From: Odiellus spinosus
Taxonomy: Eukaryota; Arthropoda; Arachnida; Opiliones; Phalangiidae
Assembly (NCBI GenBank): GCA_963920705.1
Contig: OY987230.1
Coordinates: 7,821,185 to 7,885,184, forward strand
DNA: 64,000 bases
Direction of reading: 5' to 3'
The notes beneath the pieces are model-generated. The model was not told the origin of the DNA, did not search any database, and worked only from the letters and a program-made list of their open reading frames with translations. This document shows positions 56,210 through 64,000 of this stretch, in pieces; the first letter of the stretch is position 1, and each line of letters begins with the position of its first letter. Both the position numbers and the translations under genes were made by a program.

Positions 56210-59200
56210 CTGTAAATGGTTTGATAACAAAACCAAGGAATGATGGCGGGTTTGCCACGAGACGCTGACAATCCGTGAGGTCCCAAGACGCCGTACATTT
56301 GAAAAAAGCAAATAAGTATGCCCAATCCAGCGGCGAAGGTCATCTTACGAATTAATTTGTCCAGACGCGAACCGGTGATAACGCAGCCACCTTTGTACTT
56401 TGGGGAATCAAATCGATATTCGGCATCGGTTATCCGGCCTCCCCTACTATTTTTGATCGAAAAGCGAACAAACAAACACCCTTTCAGTCGGGGGGATCAA
56501 CTCGCCAGAGTGGATAAATATATAGGCTTACGGATAAAACGACTATTAAGAGAGATATATCGAGAGTTTTAGTCGACCTACTTTGTGGAATTTTTGCTCA
56601 TGATGCTGGGCGCTCGCGAGCAAGTGATAATGTCTTCGCTAATAGAGGAGATGGGTCGATTAGGATGATGATGGCGAGGCAACATCACTCCAGCCTCGCC
56701 GCTCTCGTCGATGCTGTGCTGGACGATGGAATGTGGCACGTATTTTTCTCCCTATAATCGTTACGCGATAACTTGATGGGTTAGTAAAGAGACGACGTAA
56801 CACATTGGCCCGGAAAATGATATTTTTAAAGGGAAGGTGAAGAAGAAAAATGAACTGATTGTTTTCGCGTTTTTAATCAAGATGTTGTTGGCCATTAATC
56901 CAGATTTTGCGTCAAAGATGAAGTTTAAAGACTTTCTTTTAACCCACATTAACATGAAACTTAATATAATCTTCTCTTTAAAAAGTTTGATAGAAAACGG
57001 GGCTTTACAGAAGTAAAATATTCAGGCAATGGAAAATTCCTTCTGAATTCGACCACAAAGAGACCGAAAGAAAAAAAAAAAATAAAATAAGCAAAAGATA
57101 ACCAAAGGCATTTTAAGCTTTTGTCTACTTTTGTTCAATTAAAAGTGTTTTATTTGGTTTATTTGATCGAATTCTGTTGGGACTTTTCCAATTCGGACCA
57201 CCATTTTCGACGAAATTAGAAGACTCTTCCTCATTGGGAAAGCCGATTTCTTTTCTTATTCTATGGGAGGTCATTGAAAAGTAAAACTGACGTCACGCGT
57301 ATATAAACAGCCTCGGAATGTTTTTCAATTTATTGTAATTAAATTTGCGAGTTTGACGCGAGATCAATTTGACAAGACCCGAGTCGATTCAGGTTGCGTG
57401 ATCTTTTTAATCCTTCGTTTGACCTTTCCTTCAAATATAATTTATATCGTTATTTCTTACCATAAGGGGATAGCACTGGGAAACGTCTCCTTGACCCTTG
57501 GAACTTCCCGGTTTTTGCGAGGTTGGGGTGGTGGCTCCGCCAGTCACCTTTGACCTCTTCGACCACTTGGAATCTCGATCGGGAACTCGGTTACTCGAAG
57601 CTCCAATTGCCGATTCCAAATGAATGATGCCTATAAACGGCCACGTTATTATGGGAAAGAATAATAAAATTATTAATCCAACAAAATAGGCTTAGCGAAA
57701 ATTCTCTCATTCAGTCATAACTTATATCGGTAAAGCTGGTTTTCACAACGTTTACGATTAAAGCTATATACGATAATTAGTATTTTAACGCTAGCATTAA
57801 AGTATTTATGAAGACGAGTGTAACGTTACGCCTAAAATATTTTTGAAAATCAAATAACCAATTAAAATCAATTACACGCCGTCAATTCCCCGGCTTTAAA
57901 AAATAAATAATTATTGTTAATTTCTTAATTGATAATAAAATTGTTTCTGCCAATCTTCATAACAATATTTTTATGATAAAATTAATTATTATAAACGTGC
58001 ATAATAGGATTATATTTAAATATATTTAATATAAAATACGATCGTGCACGTTAGATAAAAATATTGATTTTTTGTCGAAATAATTGGAAAGTTTGCGAGC
58101 ACATAATCCAATTAAAACTCTTTTTTACGACGTAATTAGTTCGAAAAAATGTAAAAATAATGTTAAATTAATTGGTTTTCAATGTCCAAATAATTAGTAA
58201 TGAATATAAAAGAATTAAGCATAAATTATATATATTCAATAATATAATAAATATTTGTTGCGCTGAATTAAAACCTTCCAACGAAAATGAATGACTTGGG
58301 GACTAGTTTTACGTCATAGCCCACCACTTAAAAATAGCCAAAAAAGTCATCACCCCTGTCTCGCTCGAATGGTTTGGACTCTTCTTCGATATTTTGTGTC
58401 GGGAGAGAGGTACGGAATTCAGGCGGGCCGCGCTTGGCTATATTGTCTTCCCTCCCAACTCCGAATTTCTCCGCAGAGTGGCGCTTCCTCCGTTCACTAT
58501 TTACACGGCGACTGCGGTCGCTAGAGTGTCTCGAATCAGAATCTGCCAGTACATTTTTCACGGCCTTTGCGAATACTAATCTACGGGGCGTTGTTTACTT
58601 TTATGAAATAAAGTGATAGACCTTTGATATTACTTATAATTGGCAAAGAGCCAAATATACGTTTTCTCTTATTACGAGGTCCGTATTCAATTTTCTCCGT
58701 AAGGCCTATAAATAATGGAGTCTATTTGATGCAATTTTAAAGCTTTGGGTCCTTTCGACCGAATTCCCATTCGACCGAACCCAATCCCATTCGACCGAAA
58801 AACCAGTGCTTTGGCGGTTTTTGAAATTTTTGGGGTATTTCCAAGGTCTAACCTAACCTAACCTAACCTTTCAAATAAATATTATTTAAAACTGCATTAT
58901 TGTACTTTTTTTACTACCGTTTACGTACGAAGAACCTAGCTTAACAAAAGTTCCATTCAACGTATTACATATATAATTATGCGTATGCTTCTATTCGATT
59001 GAATTAAATTTTTGAATTTATTAGCCCATTCGGTCGAATGGGAAGAAACCTTTTTCCCAGCCCAATGGGCTAGAAATTGCAGCTATTCGGCCGAATGGGA
59101 TTTCGTTCATATGGGAATTAGGTCGAAAGAGCATATACCATTTTAAAGAGAAGTTAAAAATTATCAGGTTCTACGCTCTCTTGAGAATGAAAACAGCATC

Positions 59201-62200
59201 ATTAAAGGGAAACGGGAACAGATTTTGAATTTATTTTGTAATCACCATGGCAAAAAAAAAAAAAAAAAAAAAAAAAAAACAAATTCGAGGATTTTCAAAA
59301 GAATTATTAGACACTTCTTTGGTGTTTAAATTTAAATTAAATCAAAGTCAAATAGAGTCCAATATCTCTAAATGCAAATATAAATTCTGACCAATCATAT
59401 TATTTCAGCCTTCAACTGCGCTAGCAATGTCCTAACCTTTGATGCCTAAGACCTCAGGCATATTCTTTGGACATTACAAGCGCATTTGAAGGCTGAAATA
59501 ATATGATTGGCCCGAATTTATATTTACTTTTATTCAAACTTTACCAAACTTTAGAAATTAAGTTAAACACGAAAAACGTGCCTAAAAATTGTGAAAAAAA
59601 CAAATCTCGAATACGTTTTGTTGGCATCCGGTGATTCCGAAAATAAATTCAAAAAGCTGTTCCATTTTTAGCTCTCTTTAAATGTCAAAATAATAATATC
59701 TATCTGGCATATTTAAATAGCAAGTGGATAAAATTTTTAAGAATCATTTTCTGGAAGGTTTCAATTAGTACGAATAATTCCGCAAGCTAGAGATCACGGC
59801 TCATGCTTCCCGCTTCGTTTAAATGTATATTTAAATAAATCAGAAACTATAAGTAGTAGACAAGAAACCAGTATAAGGAGAGACGCTCTGTAGCTCAAGA
59901 TGTCCCGAATGAATTAAACGTCTGTCGAACCAATCAGAGACGCGAGAGCAGGGGCGTCAACCACACTCGACTGTCAAACCTGGGGTAAGTGAGCCCCTTA
60001 TACTTTGGCCTTCTTCAACCTGTTCAGCGGCCGATCCACTTAAAAATAACTTCCGACGGCCTTGCGAGAGAGCGAGAATTGCTTTCCCGGTAAAAAATAT
60101 TGCAAGTCATTCAACGGCTCTCACAAAATAATCGTCGTTGGTCCATATATACAATCGGGAATTTATCCACCGAAGTGTAGGTCTTAAAACCGCGACCGAA
60201 ATGAAGATTTTCAACATAGGTGGTTCCTGCGTAAAGTTTTTGTATCTAAATGTTTTTTAGGGTTAGATGTTTCGAGTTAAATCATTTTAGGTGTTAAGTT
60301 ATTCGAGTTAAATGGTTTTCGCGTTAAATAGACGGCGAGCTTAATTAATCTAAAAATCTAGTTAGCACGCTGCGTTTTAAAAAGAAAATCTAGTATAATT
60401 ATTTTGATGGTACAAAAGCCAATACGCGGGGGCCTTTGAGGTGTGTGTAAAACATATAAGAAAAGAACAACCCAAACTGCCCATAGGAATTTGGGTAACG
60501 TAATGTTAAAATTTTTTGTTTCGCCACTGGTAAAATTTTATTGTGATAGTAAACTAGGGTTGTGTCCTCACCTTTCTACCACAAAAATAATCATTTAACC
60601 ATTATAGTCTGCGAATACAAATTAATTGAAGTTTAGCTCGATAATGTTAAAGATAGGCCACATCGTTGGATTCGACAATGGAGTAGACTGTCTTCCCCCA
60701 CCTGAAATCAGTTGAAATTTTGAATATTAGTAGACACACGATAGATAAAGATTCTGGGAAAATATCGTTTTGTAACTGCCATGGGATTTTTCTCAGCAAC
60801 GATTTAAATTACCCAGAATTTTGACATAATTTGAGGTGCGGAAGCCCAAAATGCCTGTAAAAGTGTTCAACCTGCCGAACAACAAAGTTTTGCAGAAAAG
60901 CAAATTCAAGGAGCGAGGCACAGACTATACAGCTAACTCGTATAGTCTTTGTGTTCTGAAAAAACAAAGAGAAATAACACCGCAAAAGTATACTGTAGTG
61001 GTTTTTATTAAGAAACACATTATTAATAATTCGACGAAAAATAACAATTTTAGTGGCATTATATTTCAAACAATGTGGAAAAAGACCTAATTCGTGTTCG
61101 CGTAGGGAGTCAGTTCTCAGCCTCAGCCACGCATCAGGCTTTGATTCGATACATTCCTAATGGTATCGGGATTGATTCAGTTATTTCATGGTATTGCAAC
61201 TGTAAAGGAGGGAACTTGACCATCAGAACTTGTGCTCACGTTAGCAGCCTTATTTGGTGCCTGGGCTATAAACGACACGAAGATAGAGGTAGCTGGTATC
61301 AATATTGCGTGCAGTCTGCGACGATGCCGGTGATTTGGACGATTTACCTAACATTGTTTGAAATATAATGCCACTAAAATTGTTATTTTTCGTCGAATTA
61401 CTAATAATGTGTTTTTTAATAAAAACCACTACAGTATACTTTTGCGGTGTTATTTCTCTTTGTTTTTTCAGAACACAAAGACTATACGAGTTAGCTGTAT
61501 AGTCTGTGCCTAGCTCCTTGAATTTGCTTTGCTACAAAACTTTGTTGTTCGGCAGGTTGAACACTTTTACAGGCATTTTGGGCTTCCGCACCTCAAATTA
61601 TGTCAAAATTCTGGATAATTTAAATCGTTGCTGAGAAAAATCTCATAGCAGTTACAAAACGGTATTTTCCCAGAATCTTTATCTATCGTGTGTCTACTAA
61701 TATTCAAAATTTCAACTGATTTCAGGTGGGGGAAGACAGTCTACTCCATTGTCGAATCCAACGATGTGGCCTATCTTTAACATTATCGAGCTAAACTTCA
61801 ATTAATTTGTATTCGCACACTATAATGGTTAAATGATTATTTTTGTGGTAGAAAGGTGAGGACACAACCCTAGTTTACTATCACAATAAAATTTTACCAG
61901 TGGCGAAACAAAAAATTTTAACATTACGTTACCCAAATTCCTATGGGCAGTTTGGGTTGTTCTTTCACGTAGACCCCTTGCCTTTGACAGTGACAGAGGC
62001 GGCGGACAAGAGCATGAGCAATATAGTAACTCAAAACTAGTCTGGCGTAACTAAAAATGGCCTTACTGATTTCTTGTTTATTGAAAGTTTCTGATAATAT
62101 TAAATTATGTATAAAAGGGAAATTGGAAACGCAAAAAAAAGTAATATTTAACAACCTCAGACTTTTGCATTTCTTTTCCCGTTTTGAGGATAAATAATTA

Positions 62201-63459
62201 GCGTAATTAAATAATATTAATATATATAGTATAATTAAAATATATTTAACGGTCGCGCGTCAGCCACGACTTCCTCCAACGGGCAAATTTCAGTAGTCAT
62301 CGTTAAGAAAGGGATTCTTTGTATTTATTTATTGAGTTTTTTTTTTTTTTTTTCAATCACTTGCAGCAAACACTCACATGCATCATTCACGTTATGCTGG
62401 GAAGCGTCGCTGGCGTAACTGATAGTCTGGTCATTCTCGTCGGTGATACGAATCTTTGGCGTGTACGAACCCTTGGTCGAGATGGACTGAGTGGTGCCGT
62501 TGGACGAAGATCCGACGCTCTGTTGACGACTGACCAATCCCAGCTGTAGAACGCCGCCAACGTCCCCGAACACCTCCTTCTGACTGACCATGGGAGATTC
62601 CTTGGAACGGATCAGGCGGACTCGGCCGTACAGGAAGGAACAGCACAGGAAAATACCCCATAACGCGTAAGAAATCTGGGTCACCAGCCAAAGCATCTGC
62701 GACAAAGATATAACGCGACTCCAAAGATTCAGTATATTATAGATTTTTTCAAGAACTGCAGCTAAGAACATGGGGGCTACGACTAATTTGGTTTATAGCG
62801 TTCTTCTTTGGACTTAACTTGAATTATTAACCAGATATTTTTTCGGACTGTAGGAGGGGCTATTTGAAAAGTTTGAAACTTTGTCGATATAATAATTAAA
62901 ATTCTAACCCTGAGGGAATTTTGCAATGACCAAAGTATGTCGGACGCGATGACTAAGCAGAAATGGGACGTCACGACCAGCGTCACGCACGTTTCGTTGC
63001 TGATTTTGGTGGAACCCAATTTGATCTGGGTCATGTGCAGAAAGGCGAGTTGAAGTAGGGCGAAAGCGGACAAGAGGCAAGGAAAGGCCAAGTCCCATAA
63101 GATGGCGTACATTACCTGAGGCATCACCTGTTGAACGAGTTAGAATTCTTTAGTTTTAACATCCGGGAGAAACGTATTCGTCTCTAATAGATGAATCTCT
63201 AAATTATTATAGTAATAATAGTTACCTGGGTGGAAGCGTACGGGTCGATAAAGAGCATGAGACAACGAGAACCCGAAAGTAAACAGATGAAGAGGTTCAG
63301 GGACGAAAGATGCGGTTTGGCGGAGAGTTGGGCCCGAAGACCCAAAATTGTGAAGAACGTGATGATGCATAAGATCAAGAAGAGGCTCGCCACACCCAGA
63401 ATGTGCAATTGCCACATCCAAGTCAACTCGGACCTCACTTGATCAAAATCCGGTGATAC
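56210..63459 (-). CDS. PRRT3/PRRT4-like multi-pass membrane protein, 5' end off window
   Basis: Seven exons keep phase on the minus strand: 63226-63459, 62909-63127, 62378-62696, 58354-58575, 57461-57630, 56582-56751, 56210-56443 (1568 nt, about 522 residues). The first starts at an intron acceptor, so the N-terminus lies beyond the right edge. Six hydrophobic spans are visible: two in the first exon (WQLHILGVASLFLILCIITF; LNLFICLLSGSRCLMLFID), two in the second (AFPCLLSAFALLQL; LVVTSHFCLVIASDIL), one in the third (SYALWGIFLCCSFLYG), one in the last (GLGILICFFQMYGVLG). A Ser/Arg-rich loop of about 250 residues separates spans five and six. The pattern resembles the C-terminal membrane domain of vertebrate PRRT3/PRRT4, of unknown function. 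Family call is from recalled motifs only. Confidence 0.78.
57110..57400. mobile_element. CRE/TATA MITE family, best-preserved core
   Basis: Contains TCCTCATTGGGAAAGCC, then TTCTATGGGAGGTCATTG, then TGACGTCA at 57290-57297 followed by CGCGTATATAAACAGCC, and GACGCGAGATCAATTTGACA near the right end. The left arm is absent. It lies between exons 57461-57630 and 56582-56751 of the PRRT-like gene. Confidence 0.65.
58740..59148. mobile_element. TIR element with CGACCGAA repeats
   Basis: The left side has CTTTCGACCGAATTCCCATT and two more CCCATTCGACCGAA copies. The right side has the inverse forms (TTCGGTCGAATGGG, TTCGGCCGAATGGG, ATGGGAATTAGGTCGAAAG). A direct repeat ATTTTAAAG occurs at both edges (58734-58742 and 59141-59149 approximately), a possible 9-bp target duplication. 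Superfamily unassigned. Confidence 0.6.
58848..58870. repeat. Short interstitial TTAGG-type telomeric tract
   Basis: Four consecutive CCTAA/AACCT units (complement TTAGG, the common insect telomere repeat) inside the TIR element at 58740-59148. Confidence 0.75.
59376..59526. mobile_element. Palindromic hairpin MITE (~150 bp)
   Basis: The left arm AATCATATTATTTCAGCCTT pairs with the right arm AAGGCTGAAATAATATGATT. Outer AAATATAAATTC pairs with GAATTTATATTT, and inner CAATGTCC with GGACATT. Nearly the whole element could fold back on itself. Confidence 0.7.
60462..61965. mobile_element. Foldback element, 614-bp inverted arms around a SWIM fragment
   Basis: Left arm 60462-61075 and right arm 61352-61965 are equal-length inverted copies. 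They start AAAGAACAACCCAAACTGCC and meet the spacer at CAAACAATG / CATTGTTTG. I noticed only about ten substitutions between them (for example in the AATATCGTTTTG/AATACCGTTTTG region) and no length change. The 276-bp spacer encodes a SWIM-like zinc finger. No target duplication was found at the edges. The element sits in an intron of the PRRT-like gene. Confidence 0.85.
61082..61351 (+). pseudogene. SWIM-type zinc-finger fragment, foldback spacer
   Basis: An open plus frame has the SWIM pattern CxCx(n)CxH: WYCNCKGGNLTIRTCAHVSS, followed by LIWCLGYKRHEDR. SWIM fingers of this type occur in MULE and other transposase-like proteins and in repeat-associated insect genes. The fragment has no start of its own beyond one ATG at the arm junction. 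It runs into the right arm and ends at TAA (61366-61368). After GSWYQY a shift of frame would give an acidic D-rich run, so a frameshift is possible. Likely a remnant of a larger transposon gene. Confidence 0.55.
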
Positions 63460-63537
63460 CTGCGCAAGTATATAATTATAAGTATTATAATCAACCCCAA
63501 GGATTGTCACTCGAGAAACCTTTCTCAGAGGTTTACT

Positions 63538-63835
63538 TAAGCTACGGTCACATTAGCATTTCTTAATCGATTTGAAACGGTAAAATCAAACTGATATTCA
63601 AATAGCCAGGAATCGTTTTAAGCGTCACGTGTTCACGCTTTATCTTTATAAATCGATTTATTGTAACTTCATCTATCGGTTGTTGAAACTGAATCGGTAT
63701 GAAACTGGTTCCCGAAGCGGTTTCGAGAAATAGAAACAAATCGATTCGATAAAAGACGGTTTACCGTTCACACGACACTATCGAAACGCTTGAAACGGTT
63801 TAAAACGATTCCACGGCCTAGTATGAACGCGGCTT
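63538..63835. mobile_element. TTAA-flanked MITE upstream of the first PRRT-like exon
   Basis: TTAAGCTACGGTCACATTAG at the left and CTAGTATGAACGCGGCTTAA at the right are imperfect inverted partners. TTAA at each edge fits a TTAA target site, as in piggyBac-type elements, though TTAA may be part of the inverted repeat. The interior repeats ATCGATT and GAAACGGT motifs. Confidence 0.6.
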
Positions 63836-64000
63836 AATAGAGTAAAAACCCACCAACCCGAATTACGCGTCTAGCTGTGTATACATGAACTGTTCCCGCC
63901 CAGCTACGAACTATTTTAGACCATGTACACTAACAATTATATATTACTAATTTATATATTTATATAACCATAAACTCTCAAATCCAGAGTTTTGAATGTT

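Noticed and set aside
60836-61090. 84-codon plus frame in the left foldback arm as a gene
   Set aside because: The same frame exists inverted in the right arm, it has no recognisable domain, and it is best treated as part of the element.
61075-61368. SWIM-finger frame as an intact host gene
   Set aside because: It is confined to the foldback spacer, begins at the arm junction, ends inside the other arm and lacks the rest of any SWIM protein.

Overview
The window is nuclear DNA from an insect. The genes are intron-rich with GT-AG introns, and many introns are only about 65-95 bp. Intergenic DNA is AT-rich and full of MITE-like repeats, and there is a short TTAGG-type telomeric block. A RAD54B gene, which Drosophila lacks, argues against Diptera. 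A beetle or other holometabolous insect is plausible, but the order cannot be fixed from this sequence alone.

Layout: (1) 1-9084 is a 32-bp satellite array, followed at 9085-10422 by an 18/19-bp satellite. Both give long spurious reading frames. (2) 11058-11687 (+) is a TMEM186-like mitochondrial complex I assembly gene with a compact promoter. (3) 11909-17616 (-) is a complete seven-exon 6-phosphogluconate dehydrogenase gene (484 aa), convergent with TMEM186. (4) 20846-44891 (-) is a complete Mi-2/CHD4-type nucleosome remodeller. I rebuilt it as 31 coding exons that stay in phase throughout and encode 2034 aa. (5) 46591-49392 (+) is an intronless 933-aa RAD54B-like recombination ATPase, divergent from Mi-2, with two E2F-type sites upstream. 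(6) 56210-63459 (-) holds seven in-phase exons of a multi-pass membrane protein resembling the vertebrate PRRT3/PRRT4 C-terminal domain. Its 5' part lies beyond the window, and a possible 3' terminal exon is at 49978-50133.

The genes do not form a single pathway. Pgd is cytosolic pentose-phosphate metabolism, TMEM186 is mitochondrial, and Mi-2 and RAD54B are both SNF2-superfamily ATPases that remodel or translocate on DNA but belong to different subfamilies.

The least ordinary content is the mobile and repeat DNA. There is a foldback element with two 614-bp near-identical inverted arms around a SWIM-type zinc-finger fragment (60462-61965). A hAT-type MITE has a second element nested inside it, both with target duplications, filling an Mi-2 intron. 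An inverted-repeat MITE family carries a CRE/TATA-like core and has inflated several otherwise minimal introns. A 41-bp minisatellite lies just 3' of the Mi-2 stop. I found no prokaryotic-style system, CRISPR array or tRNA/rRNA gene.
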